NCBI RefSeq assembly: GCF_031127815.1
Contig: NZ_JARXHY010000009.1
Location: 1-64,000 of the forward strand
Direction: 5' to 3'
DNA length: 64,000 bases
DNA from: Pelagicoccus sp. SDUM812003
GTDB taxonomy: Bacteria > Verrucomicrobiota > Verrucomicrobiia > Opitutales > Opitutaceae
The notes under the pieces are model-generated. The model did no database searches, was not told where the DNA came from, and saw only the letters and a program-made list of their open reading frames with translations. The position numbers were made by a program, and so were the translations under genes. Below, in pieces: positions 8,916 to 16,907 of the stretch; the stretch's first letter is position 1, and each line of letters begins with the position of its first letter.

Positions 8916-9268
8916 TACAAGAGAATTTCGACCGGAGGGAGCGGTCCAGCGATCAGCTGCAGCGACAGATCACCGCGACGCGCGACCGCATGTCCCACAC
9001 CATCCACGAAATCGGAGAGGAGCTGAACCCGAGGCATCTGCTGGAGCACTACGTGGACGAGCACTCGGAGGCCTTGTTGGAAAGCTTGAACAAGCGCTGC
9101 TCCCAGTTCGCCCGCAAAGCCGCTCAGACGGTTAAGGAGAACCCGATCCCGACTCTGGCCATCCTGATCGGCGTGGCCCTTTTCGCCCGAGGCAGCAAGC
9201 AGGCGGACAAGCGCCGATCCCCAAGCCCAAATCAGTCCGCAGAGGAATCATCCCCCTCACCACTTTAA
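8912..9268 (+). CDS. DUF3618 family protein
   Basis: A 118-residue protein. The N-terminal part has the DUF3618 helix, with TRDRMSHTIHEIGEELNPRH, followed by one weak membrane helix (PTLAILIGVALFARG, about 82-96) and a charged tail. It starts inside the stop of the YqjE-like gene (ATGA overlap), so translation is coupled. Its function is unknown. The gene order DUF883-holin-like-DUF3618 is the classical YqjD-E-K arrangement. Confidence 0.82.
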   Translation: MIQENFDRRERSSDQLQRQITATRDRMSHTIHEIGEELNPRHLLEHYVDEHSEALLESLNKRCSQFARKAAQTVKENPIPTLAILIGVALFARGSKQADKRRSPSPNQSAEESSPSPL

Positions 9269-9305
9269 GAAAAGCCTGAAACAGACAACCGAAGCCAAAT
9301 CGATT

Positions 9306-9833
9306 ATGAGAGAAAGCAACACAAGCACAACCACCGCGGCGCAGGACGCGGGCGAAGAGCCTTGGCTCGAAAGCCACTCCTCCGCCTCAAAGCCTGGTCT
9401 CAAGGAAAGAGCTGGCGAGAAGCTAAGCGCCGCTCGCGACAAGGCGAGCGCCACTGCGAACGAATTCGCGGAGGGAGCCAAGCAGCGTTTGCATGACACC
9501 TCCGAAAACGCCAAGGCCCGCTACAGCCAAACGCGCGATCAAGTCGCTGCGAAGGCGGCGGAAACCAAGAAAGGCGTGCAGAGCTCCTTCGAGCGTCACC
9601 CACTCGCCTACATGGCAGGAGCCGTAGCCGCCGGGGTCGCCCTGGGCCTGGCTATCCCGCGAAGCCGAAAGGAACGATCCAAGATCGCCGAAACCGGACA
9701 GAAGCTTCGCTCAGCGGCCAGCCGGGCCAAAGACGAAGCCACTCGCGCGGCGCGATCAGCGGCGGACGCCGCCAGCGAACGCTTCGAAGAGGAAGTGAAA
9801 GATTCCGAGCCCGCCGCTCACGAAAAGGACTAG
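9306..9833 (+). CDS. Second DUF883/YtxH-like stress protein
   Basis: A 175-residue protein dominated by alanine, lysine and glutamate heptad-like segments (30-95 and 115-165), as in LEA-like or apolipoprotein-like proteins. One short membrane helix (AYMAGAVAAGVALGLAIP, about 101-118) interrupts them. This resembles DUF883 and YtxH-type proteins. It follows the three-gene set by 37 bases and ends just before a strong terminator, so it is the last gene of the operon. The role is inferred to be membrane or stationary-phase stress. Confidence 0.7.
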   Translation: MRESNTSTTTAAQDAGEEPWLESHSSASKPGLKERAGEKLSAARDKASATANEFAEGAKQRLHDTSENAKARYSQTRDQVAAKAAETKKGVQSSFERHPLAYMAGAVAAGVALGLAIPRSRKERSKIAETGQKLRSAASRAKDEATRAARSAADAASERFEEEVKDSEPAAHEKD

Positions 9834-9938
9834 ACGTCCGCATCGCAAGTAGCAGGGCATAAGGACCAAAATACGAACAAACGCATTTTCACCAATCAGG
9901 AGCCACATAGGGAGCCGTACCAGGCTTCCTGCCTAAAC

Positions 9939-9974
9939 GAAACGCATCCTCGCGAGGGTGCGTTTCTTTTTTTT
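9939..9974 (+). terminator. Intrinsic terminator of the DUF883 operon
   Basis: GAAACGCATCCTC (9939-9951) pairs with GAGGGTGCGTTTC (9954-9966) and runs into eight T residues. It is about 105 bases after the stop at 9833. The stem and U tract are textbook quality for rightward transcription. Confidence 0.93.
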
Positions 9975-10094
9975 GCCGGCGCCCGCCGTGCCGCGATCGC
10001 CCCGAAGCCGCACCGATGCGTTCGTTGCAGGACGTAACCACTTTTCCATGACAAGACGCCTTCGAAGTCATCCAGGCGTTTTGAAACGCGACGT

Positions 10095-11768
10095 CTAGTC
10101 GTCGTTCTTTTCCGCAAGCAGTTCCTGCTCGGACTTTATCGGCAGGTCGATGTAGAAGGAGCTTCCTCTGCCCAGCTCGCTCTGCACTCTGATCACGCCG
10201 CCGTGCAGCTGCACGAATTCCTTGGCAAGCGCCAGCCCCAGTCCGACGCCCGCCTTTCGATTGCCCGGCGCTTTCGCGTAGCGATTGAAAATGAGCTGCT
10301 GATGCTCCCTCGCGATGCCAGGGCCGTCGTCCGTAACGGACAATTGGATACAGTCGCCCTGCACGCGCCTAGCGCCCACCACGACCTCGCCATCGGTCTC
10401 CGAATACTTGATGGCGTTGGAGAGCAGGTTGTTCAGGGCGTAGTTGACGCGTTCTCGATCCACGAAAAGCTCCAGATCCGCGATATCCGCCTGGACTTCG
10501 CTCACGAGCTCCACCCCGCGCTTGCCAGCGTCGCGCGACATTTCGGCCACGGAGGTCTCGACCAGCTTGGACACCGAGACATGGGTGCGGCGCAGGCTGA
10601 ACTCGCCTTTGGAATAACGCTGCACGTCGAGCAGGTTGTTGAGCATGCGCAGCAGACGCTCGATCTCTGACTTGGCCGTCTCCGCCAGCTCCTGCTGGTC
10701 ATCGTTGAGCTCACCCAAGGTCTTGTCGAGCAGGAGCAGCACCGCCATGCGAATCGAGGTGACCGGCCCTTTGATCTCGTGGCTCACGGTGCCGATCAGG
10801 TCCGACTTCAGGTCGTCGATCAGCCTGAGATTGGTCACGTCGCGCAGCAGCAGCAGGGCCCCGCGAAATGCGTCTTCCGTGCCGAGCAGACTGATGATTC
10901 GCGGAAGAAAATAGCGATCCTCCCCGTTGACCTTCTCCTGCAGGACCGATTCACGCCCTTCGGGCAAGTAGTCCTTTCCCGTGCGGATCGCCTGCTCCAG
11001 CAAGGGCTCCAACCCGAAGGGGACCTGAGAGCCGCTCACTTCGGCCAAGGTCTTAGCCGGTCCGTTGCTATATTCAAATTTCCCATCCGGATCGTAGAGC
11101 ACGATGGAATCAGGCAAATTTTCGAGAATGGCGTGCAGCTTCTCCGCGGTGCGCCGTTGCTTGTCCTCGCTGCGACGCAGCTCCTCGTTGAAGCGCGAAA
11201 GCTCCCGCTTCTGCGTTTCGATCAGCTGCAGCGAAGCGAGCAGCTCGTGATTCTGGCGCTTGAGCTCGGCCATCGGGTCGAGCTCCCCGGTGTGCAGCAG
11301 CTCTTCGCGAATGCCGCTGGCGTCGATCAAGCTCAGGCGCTGCGCGGTGCGGGGCAAAGCCACATAGAGACGGATCAGTCCGCCCCTTCCCTTCACTTCC
11401 TCCACCTCAAGACGGCTGACCAAGCGACGGCTTTCCTTCAGCCCCAGCGAGCCCTCGCGCAGGCTGCGCGTCCTGCCATTGGTCTGAGCGCTGCCATCCT
11501 CTGCGGGATAGTCGCTGTGCACGCAAACCACCAGCTCCTGCGGTTCGCTTTCGATATCGATTTGGAACCGAATGGTTCCGCCTCGACAGACCTTCAGAGC
11601 GTTGCGGGTGAGTTCCGAAACCGCGGTAGCGAGCCGCGTCTGCGTCGCTTCGTCCAGACCAAGGCGTTCGCTGATGCGATACGCCACCCGGCGACTGGTG
11701 GCCAGGTCCTCCTCGCTTTCGATGATCGAGGAGACGATCGTATATCGGCTGGCAGTTGAAAAAGGCAT
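10095..11768 (-). CDS. PAS histidine kinase with N-terminal RsbW/RsbT-like ATPase domain
   Basis: A 557-residue kinase, the last gene of the stressosome operon. Domains in order: an RsbW/RsbT-like GHKL ATPase domain (1-135, AVSELTRNALKVCRGG), coiled coil (165-215), and PAS (215-305, LPDSIVLYDPDGKFEYSNG). A HisKA domain follows with GTVSHEIKGPVTSIRM (about 330), then a HATPase (430-545: N box NNLLSNAIKYS, DDGPGI, GVGLGLALAKEF). Having two GHKL domains in one kinase is unusual. It starts eight bases after the upstream gene. Its position suggests that it, rather than an anti-sigma factor, passes on the stressosome signal. A partner response regulator is not in the operon; the NtrC-type gene at 15039 is a candidate. 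Confidence 0.85.
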   Translation of the reverse strand: MPFSTASRYTIVSSIIESEEDLATSRRVAYRISERLGLDEATQTRLATAVSELTRNALKVCRGGTIRFQIDIESEPQELVVCVHSDYPAEDGSAQTNGRTRSLREGSLGLKESRRLVSRLEVEEVKGRGGLIRLYVALPRTAQRLSLIDASGIREELLHTGELDPMAELKRQNHELLASLQLIETQKRELSRFNEELRRSEDKQRRTAEKLHAILENLPDSIVLYDPDGKFEYSNGPAKTLAEVSGSQVPFGLEPLLEQAIRTGKDYLPEGRESVLQEKVNGEDRYFLPRIISLLGTEDAFRGALLLLRDVTNLRLIDDLKSDLIGTVSHEIKGPVTSIRMAVLLLLDKTLGELNDDQQELAETAKSEIERLLRMLNNLLDVQRYSKGEFSLRRTHVSVSKLVETSVAEMSRDAGKRGVELVSEVQADIADLELFVDRERVNYALNNLLSNAIKYSETDGEVVVGARRVQGDCIQLSVTDDGPGIAREHQQLIFNRYAKAPGNRKAGVGLGLALAKEFVQLHGGVIRVQSELGRGSSFYIDLPIKSEQELLAEKNDD

Positions 11769-11776
11769 TTCCGGTT

Positions 11777-12817
11777 TTAGAGCTCGGCCTCCCTGTCCGT
11801 TTGGCCGCGGGGAGCGAAGACCAGTATGGAACTGTCATCGCTCTGCTTCCTGAAATCAGACAACAGGACGCCCGCCGCGATCGAGCTTTCGCTGAACGCG
11901 AGCCCTGGATAGCTGTCCAAGAGCCATTTGCTGCCGATCCCATCGGAATGGAGGATGATCATGCTGTCTTTATTCCAATCAAATTCATAGCTGCTGACGG
12001 TACGCATCTGGTAGCCCACGATGCCGCTCGACGAGGTCATGGTGGACAGGGCTCCATTCGTGAACAGTCGTCCAAATATGTTGCCGACACCCGTGAAGCG
12101 AAGCCGTCCTCGGGACTCGTCTATCTCCGCCACTGCAGCAACTGCGCCGCGACTGCCCTTCAAGGCGTCGTTCAGGGAATACATGATCGATTCGCCAGCG
12201 AGATCGGCCACGGTCCCGAATCTCTCGACCGCCAGCCGGGCCGCCTTGGCCGCCTTGGTCCCGTGCCCTAAGCCGTCCACCAGCAGAAGCTTCCACACCC
12301 CCGAGCGCTTCTCCACCGCCCAAGCGTCGCCGCTATCGGCCTCCTCCGGCATGGGAATCGCGGTGGCGAACACGTTGCGGTATGAAACGTCTGGCGAGGC
12401 GGAACGCTTCATCGGGCCCCGTTTGCGGAAGCGCATGCTGACCACCAGCCCGCCCTTGGGCTTGGAATAGAGCTCGAAGCCGTCGGACTGCCGCTTCATG
12501 GCCCCCAGGCCGATTCCTTGCCCGTCGGCGGAGGAATAGCCGTCTTCCAGCGAACGGTCCAGATTGGAGATGCCCGGTCCACGGTCCCATAGCAGGACGG
12601 TTAGGCAGGGCTCTGCGAAGAGGCGGCTGGGCTGCGCCAGAAAAACGCCGCTGCCCGCATGACGCAAGACGTTGCTCACCGCCTCGGACACCGCGATGCC
12701 CACGCGCTCGCGGTCGACCTCGGAGAAACCCAAGGAGCGGGCCAAAGCCTTGGCTCGCCGACGGCATTGCGAGACGCGACTCTGATCATCGATTTCGATT
12801 CGCGTGGGCAGCATCAT
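11777..12817 (-). CDS. RsbW-like ATPase fused to SpoIIE/RsbX-like phosphatase
   Basis: A 346-residue two-domain protein. Residues 1-130 are an RsbT/RsbW-type GHKL ATPase (GIAVSEAVSNVLRHAG, WDRGPGISNLD, GQGIGLGAMKRQSDGF). Residues 150-340 are a PP2C/SpoIIE-type phosphatase (WKLLLVDGLGHGTKAAKAAR, LHSDGIGS), closest in plan to RsbX, which dephosphorylates RsbR and RsbS. The fusion of a kinase-fold domain with an RsbX-like phosphatase occurs in several non-Firmicute stressosome operons. Its start overlaps the RsbT stop by four bases. It is inferred to reset the stressosome. Confidence 0.85.
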   Translation of the reverse strand: MMLPTRIEIDDQSRVSQCRRRAKALARSLGFSEVDRERVGIAVSEAVSNVLRHAGSGVFLAQPSRLFAEPCLTVLLWDRGPGISNLDRSLEDGYSSADGQGIGLGAMKRQSDGFELYSKPKGGLVVSMRFRKRGPMKRSASPDVSYRNVFATAIPMPEEADSGDAWAVEKRSGVWKLLLVDGLGHGTKAAKAARLAVERFGTVADLAGESIMYSLNDALKGSRGAVAAVAEIDESRGRLRFTGVGNIFGRLFTNGALSTMTSSSGIVGYQMRTVSSYEFDWNKDSMIILHSDGIGSKWLLDSYPGLAFSESSIAAGVLLSDFRKQSDDSSILVFAPRGQTDREAEL

Positions 12818-13224
12818 CGCCAGTAGTCCATCACCACGGTTGTGCCTTTGCCAGCGTTCGATTCGATGGAAAACCGATTGCAGAGCGCTTTCGCTCCGCC
12901 CAAGCCCAGCCCCAGTCCCGAGCCGGTGCTGTAGCCCCGCGTCATCGCCAGCTCCACATCCTCGATGCCACGACCCTGATCCACGATCTGGATACGAAAG
13001 CCCGGCTTGTCCCCGCGATAGAGAACGCTGATGTGCAGAGAACCGCCACCGCCGTGGGTGACGCAGTTGCGGGCGATCTCACTCACCGCCGTCATGGCTC
13101 GGGTCTTTTCCACCGCGCTGAATCCTTGCCGCTGAGCCCATTGCGAAATCAAGACGCGAGCTTTGGCGACATCCGAATCCCTTCGCAATGGAATCGATTC
13201 GCGAAAGTTCTCCTCGCTAGTCAT
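12814..13224 (-). CDS. rsbT: RsbT-like serine/threonine kinase
   Basis: A 136-residue GHKL kinase matching RsbT in length and motifs: AVSEIARNCVTHGGGG (N box), VDQGRGIEDVELAM (G1) and GSGLGLGLGGAKALCN (G2). In the known system RsbT is held by the RsbR/RsbS complex and released when it phosphorylates them, then activates a downstream effector. It overlaps rsbS by eight bases and the next gene by four, so production is tightly coupled. Confidence 0.9.
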   Translation of the reverse strand: MTSEENFRESIPLRRDSDVAKARVLISQWAQRQGFSAVEKTRAMTAVSEIARNCVTHGGGGSLHISVLYRGDKPGFRIQIVDQGRGIEDVELAMTRGYSTGSGLGLGLGGAKALCNRFSIESNAGKGTTVVMDYWR

Positions 13225-13588
13225 CTCCTTTCTCGAGGTGGGCGCTCAGCAGCTCCATGCCACGCTCCAGATTCAGAGCCGTGTGGACCATGGGCAGCTC
13301 CAGACCCAGCTCCACCAAGGTCATGGCGACCGCCGGCCGCATGCCCACGACCACCGTTTCCGCATCCAGCACCTTGGCCATCGCTGCGATGTCCGAAATG
13401 ACCCGTCCCATGAACGTATCCACAACTTCGAGATTGGAAATGTCGATCAGCACGCCTCTGGAATGTCGGCGCGAGATCTCGTTCGAGAGGTCCTCCTGGA
13501 GCTGCAAGGCAGTGCGATCATGCACATCCACCTGAATGCTCACCAAGAGAAACTCGCCTAGCTTGAGAATCGGTATCTTGCTCTGCAT
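13217..13588 (-). CDS. rsbS: RsbS-like STAS-domain antagonist
   Basis: A 123-residue single STAS domain, the length of RsbS. The phosphorylatable serine lies in RGVLIDISNLEVVDTF, the same place as the RsbT target serine of Bacillus RsbS. ATG 13588 is used, which gives the usual N-terminus MQSKIPILKLGEFLLVS; the longer frame adds 59 residues without similarity. It sits 14 bases after rsbR and overlaps rsbT. With RsbR it should form the stressosome core. Confidence 0.92.
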   Translation of the reverse strand: MQSKIPILKLGEFLLVSIQVDVHDRTALQLQEDLSNEISRRHSRGVLIDISNLEVVDTFMGRVISDIAAMAKVLDAETVVVGMRPAVAMTLVELGLELPMVHTALNLERGMELLSAHLEKGDD

Positions 13589-13602
13589 GGCCTGGCCCGC
13601 GA

Positions 13603-14451
13603 CTAGCCGTTCGAAGAGGAGTTCTCGGCTACCTTCATGCCGAGCTGGGTCAGCGACTGGCGGAAGGCGCTCATCAGCGATCCCTTGGTCTGCATGCCGC
13701 CCAGATCGAGGCCGAGCTGCACGATGGTCTGCGCGATTTGCGGACGCACCCCGCTGATGTAACACTGGGCACCCATCAACTCTGCCGCCCGGACCGATTT
13801 CAGCAAATGCTGGGCAGTCTGGGTGTCCACAGCGGGCACGCCAGTGATGTCGATGATGGCGATCTTGGCCTCGTAGTCGACGATCGCCTGCAGGAGGGCC
13901 TCCATGACCGCCTGAGCTCGGGCGCTATCCAAGGTCCCGATCACCGGAAGAGCCAGGATGCCCGTCCAAAGCTCAACCACCGGAGTGGAAACCTCCAGCA
14001 GCTCCTCGCGCTGACGCTCGATGACGTCCTCGCGCTTTTCGATGAAAAGCTCCATGACGTAAAGGCCGAGCTTGTCCACGCAGGTCGTCACGCTCCACAG
14101 CTGCTCGAGAAGCTTGCTGCTGGACTTCTGCGAAAGCGCCCGCTCGAACAAAGCCTCCTTCAGCGACAGGACGAAGGTCGCCGTCTCCTTCGGCTTGAGC
14201 CCGCGCTGGCTGCGATACATGGCGACTTCCCGCAACATCATCAGGGTCTCGTCCCAGGCTTCGTCTTCGATCTCGCTCTTGCCGGAGGCCACCGCCTCGG
14301 CGAAGAGCTTCAGGAAGTCGTTGGACTGCGAAACGAGCTCGTCACGCGAGATGGCGTTCCTCCCGACGCCGCCTCCATTTTCCTGCAACGCTATCCATTT
14401 TTCGAGGATTCCAGACACGTCCTTCGAGAGCAATTCGGCAACTTGTTTCAT
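13603..14451 (-). CDS. rsbR: RsbR-like stressosome sensor (RsbRD-N + STAS)
   Basis: A 282-residue protein with an all-helical N-terminal sensor (about 1-150, SGILEKWIALQ at the start as in RsbRD-type domains) and a C-terminal STAS domain (165-275). The STAS part contains IAIIDITGVPAVDTQTAQHL, with threonines at the positions RsbT phosphorylates in RsbR. A clear ribosome site AAAGGAA precedes ATG 14451. It is the first gene of the leftward operon rsbR-rsbS-rsbT-phosphatase-kinase. The stimulus is unknown; the N-terminal domain is non-heme globin-like in relatives. Confidence 0.92.
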   Translation of the reverse strand: MKQVAELLSKDVSGILEKWIALQENGGGVGRNAISRDELVSQSNDFLKLFAEAVASGKSEIEDEAWDETLMMLREVAMYRSQRGLKPKETATFVLSLKEALFERALSQKSSSKLLEQLWSVTTCVDKLGLYVMELFIEKREDVIERQREELLEVSTPVVELWTGILALPVIGTLDSARAQAVMEALLQAIVDYEAKIAIIDITGVPAVDTQTAQHLLKSVRAAELMGAQCYISGVRPQIAQTIVQLGLDLGGMQTKGSLMSAFRQSLTQLGMKVAENSSSNG

Positions 14452-14550
14452 AAACGATTCCTTTACAAAGACCTAGCAAACCAAATGCATTTGTCCACCG
14501 GACATTGCCCAAAATCCGCGAAAACTTCGTTGCGCTTCGCCCTCATTGAC

Positions 14551-14561
14551 TGCATTTTGCA
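14551..14561. promoter_or_regulatory. TGC-N5-GCA palindrome (TGCATTTTGCA)
   Basis: A perfect copy in the divergent gap between the stressosome operon (start 14451) and the DUF1328 gene (start 14745). It could act on either; it is 184-194 bases from the latter and 100-110 from the former. Confidence 0.45.
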
Positions 14562-14744
14562 CCGGCCTGAATCCATCCCGCTTCGCCTGCCGGCACGCGA
14601 AGCGCTCCACCGCCAACCAGCCTGCCGAGGCCTAGCTCGCGAACCTCTCGCTCCCGATCAGGGAACCCTTTGCGGAGACGTTTGGCACGATACAAGCAAG
14701 GGACACTGACGAACTGTAACCTTAACTATCAACCAACTGAAACT

Positions 14745-14918
14745 ATGCTTTCCTGGACACTTACATTTCTCGTCGTGGCCCTGATCGCCGGCTTGCTCGG
14801 CTTCACAGGAATCGCCGGAGCGGCAGCAGGAGTCGCCAAGATTCTTTTTTTCATCTTTCTCGTGCTTCTCGTGGTTTCGGCCATCGCTGGCGCCGTGCGA
14901 GGAAGGACGCCCCGCTGA
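14745..14918 (+). CDS. DUF1328 (YtjA-like) small membrane protein
   Basis: A 57-residue protein with two membrane helices (about 4-22 and 30-50) and the family pattern [22 protein letters not shown], split here across the two helices. DUF1328/YtjA proteins are small inner-membrane proteins, often among stress-induced genes; no biochemical role is known. ATG 14745 matches the family start MLSWTL. It is divergent from rsbR and upstream of the NtrC-type regulator. Confidence 0.88.
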   Translation: MLSWTLTFLVVALIAGLLGFTGIAGAAAGVAKILFFIFLVLLVVSAIAGAVRGRTPR

Positions 14919-15038
14919 TCGTATCCAAAATAAATATACACTATCGGACGCCTGCTTCCTCTGGGAACCAGGCGCTTCCGCCGTTCGCTCCGACAGCTCC
15001 CCTAACAACCTGACCGACACCCTCCACTGCTACCATCG

Positions 15039-16454
15039 ATGAAAGTACTGATCGTAGACGACGAAGCCAACATCCACAAAACCACGTCAATCGCCTTGAA
15101 GGCCATGGGGCACGAGCCCTTCTCCGCCTACAGCGGGACCCAGACGATTCGCAAGCTCGATGAAAACCGCATCGACGTCGTCTTCCTCGATCTGCGACTC
15201 GGCTCGGAAGACGGATTGGAGGTATTCGACAAGATCCGAGCCAGCGGACACGACGTGCCAATCATCATCTTCACCGCCTACTCCTCGATATCCACCGCCA
15301 TCGAAGCCACCAAGAAGGGAGTCTTCGACTACGTGCTGAAGCCGTTCGTGCCGGAGCAAATCCGCCAAGCCCTGGAGCGCGTGCAAAAGAACATCTCCCT
15401 CGAGACCAAGGTCGTGGAGCTCGAGTCCCAAGTCAGCGGAGCGTCGCCTCCGGTGATCTTCGAGTCCGACCAGAAATCCATGCAGCACATCTACCGGCTG
15501 ACCGAACGGGCTGCCCCGTCCGACGCTACGGTGCTGCTCCTCGGACCGAGCGGAACGGGAAAAACGGTACTTGCGAAACGGATACACTTGCTCAGCGAAC
15601 GCGCCGAGAAGCCCTTCGTAGTGGTGCACTGCCCCAGCCTCTCCAAGGAACTTCTGGAGAGCGAACTGTTCGGCCACGTCAAAGGCGCCTTCACCGGGGC
15701 GGTCAAGGACACCTGGGGCAAGATCGAAGCCGCGGACGGAGGCACTCTCTTTCTGGACGAGATCGGCGACCTGCCTTTCGAGATCCAGGCCAAGCTGCTG
15801 CGCTTTCTGCAGGAGCGGCAATACGAGCGAGTGGGCGAAACCAAGACCCGCAAGGGCAACGTGCGCATCGTCGCCGCCACCAACAAGGACCTGCAGGCGG
15901 CCACTCGCGAGGGCGGTTTCCGCGAAGACCTCTTCTATCGACTGAACGTCATCTCCGTGGTGATGCCGTCCCTGGCTGAGCGCCCGGCCGACATCCCTGC
16001 CCTCGCCCAAAACTTCCTAGACTACCACGCCAAACAGCAGGGCCGCTCCGGATGCGCCTTTTCCGACGCGTGCCTGTCGGCCTTGAGGAACTACGAATGG
16101 CCCGGCAACCTGCGCGAGCTGCACAACGTGGTCGAACGCTGCCTGATCCTCTGCGACAACGGGAGCATCGAGGTCGACGACCTGCCGCCCGAGGTGCGCG
16201 CTGGATCCGCCAGCGGCGGGCCCACGTCTCGACTGACCATCGGAGGGGACTTCAAGCTCGAGGAAATCGAAGAAGCTCACATCAACGGGGTGCTGGCCAA
16301 CGCCAAGAGCTACCAGCAAGCGGCGGAGATCCTAGGCATCAACAAAACCACCCTCTACCGTAAGCGCAAACGCAAGCCATCGCTCGACCCCGAGCACGAC
16401 GGAGACCACGAGAGCGAGGTCGAAGAGCACGAAGAAGCCGCTTCGAGAGTCTGA
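15039..16454 (+). CDS. NtrC-family sigma54-dependent response regulator
   Basis: A 471-residue regulator. It has a receiver (1-120, phospho-acceptor Asp51 in FLDLRLG, LKPF lysine), an AAA+ domain (about 140-375) and a C-terminal Fis-type helix-turn-helix (AAEILGINKTTLYRKRKR, about 425). The AAA+ domain has Walker A GPSGTGKT and the sigma54 contact GAFTGA in HVKGAFTGAV. All residues needed to activate sigma54 promoters are present. The tail after the HTH is unusually acidic and histidine-rich. There is no cognate kinase next to it; the stressosome kinase at 10095 lies 3 kb away, and pairing them is inference. Confidence 0.92.
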   Translation: MKVLIVDDEANIHKTTSIALKAMGHEPFSAYSGTQTIRKLDENRIDVVFLDLRLGSEDGLEVFDKIRASGHDVPIIIFTAYSSISTAIEATKKGVFDYVLKPFVPEQIRQALERVQKNISLETKVVELESQVSGASPPVIFESDQKSMQHIYRLTERAAPSDATVLLLGPSGTGKTVLAKRIHLLSERAEKPFVVVHCPSLSKELLESELFGHVKGAFTGAVKDTWGKIEAADGGTLFLDEIGDLPFEIQAKLLRFLQERQYERVGETKTRKGNVRIVAATNKDLQAATREGGFREDLFYRLNVISVVMPSLAERPADIPALAQNFLDYHAKQQGRSGCAFSDACLSALRNYEWPGNLRELHNVVERCLILCDNGSIEVDDLPPEVRAGSASGGPTSRLTIGGDFKLEEIEEAHINGVLANAKSYQQAAEILGINKTTLYRKRKRKPSLDPEHDGDHESEVEEHEEAASRV

Positions 16455-16466
16455 CCGAAGCGGCTT
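16435..16466 (+). terminator. Terminator hairpin overlapping the NtrC-type stop codon
   Basis: AAGCCGCTTCG (16435-16445) pairs perfectly with CGAAGCGGCTT (16456-16466) around a 10-base loop that contains the stop codon. Only a short T run (TTT) follows. The stem therefore includes the last three codons of the gene. Confidence 0.65.
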
Positions 16467-16500
16467 TCCGTAAGCGTGTTTTCAACAGCGTCTTTTCAAC

Positions 16501-16535
16501 AAAAACGCCCCAAGCCGGACTTTCCGACTTGGGGC
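16501..16535 (-). terminator. Intrinsic terminator of the acidic lipoprotein gene
   Basis: GCCCCAAGCCGGA (16507-16519) pairs with TCCGACTTGGGGC (16523-16535) with one mismatch and a 3-base loop. On the minus strand it is followed by GTTTTTGTTG. It lies 36 bases after the lipoprotein stop at 16571, so it ends leftward transcription. Confidence 0.82.
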
Positions 16536-16570
16536 CGTTGCTTTTCAAGGCAGTACGCAAAAAGCGGGCG

Positions 16571-16786
16571 CTAGTTGGTAGCGTCCTTCACTTCGTCGAC
16601 AGCGTCTTCAGCGGTGTCCGCCGCTTCATCCATGGCGTCTCCCGTTTCGTCGGCTACGTCTTCGGCAGCATCTTCCGCTTCGTCCACTGCGTCGTCAAAA
16701 TCGTCTCCATCGCCGCAACCGGCGAAAAGAAAGGACAGGCAGAAAATTGAGAGAAAGGCTAGGCGCTTAAGGTGAGTTTTTAATTC
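16571..16786 (-). CDS. Small acidic repeat lipoprotein
   Basis: A 71-residue predicted lipoprotein. A basic N-terminus and hydrophobic segment end in a lipobox (LFAGC). The mature part is almost only Asp, Glu, Ala, Val and Thr in a repeating pattern (DAVDEAEDAAEDVADE and similar), which should form an acidic amphipathic helix or stay extended in the periplasm. ATG 16786 is chosen because GGAAAG stands upstream; a GTG at 16801 would add five residues. Its own terminator follows, and a pair of TGC-N5-GCA-like elements lies upstream. The function is unknown; it resembles small stress-induced entericidin-like lipoproteins in style only. Confidence 0.75.
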   Translation of the reverse strand, partial: ELKTHLKRLAFLSIFCLSFLFAGCGDGDDFDDAVDEAEDAAEDVADETGDAMDEAADTAEDAVDEVKDATN

Positions 16787-16861
16787 CATGCCTCTTTCCA
16801 CTACACGAATCGCGCCAATCGCGGCTCAAGGGGAGCGGAGGAAAAGATGGCAAAAGTTCGA

Positions 16862-16904
16862 TGCGTTTTGCATCATCCCACGCGGATTATGGTGCGTTTT
16901 GCCA
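16862..16904. promoter_or_regulatory. Pair of TGCGTTTTGC elements, 31 bp apart
   Basis: TGCGTTTTGCA (16862-16872) and TGCGTTTTGCC (16893-16903) are spaced 31 bases. They lie between the lipoprotein start (16786) and the end of the LuxR-type regulator (16908), so they serve the lipoprotein. The second copy misses the last palindromic base. The same tandem layout is seen at 2883-2923. Confidence 0.5.
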
Positions 16905-16907
16905 TTT

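Noticed and set aside
14949-14974. Hairpin CGCCTGCTTCC/GGAACCAGGCG after DUF1328 as a terminator
   Set aside because: It has one mismatch and no T run; it looks like a degraded relative of the good terminator at 20908, so I did not list it as functional.
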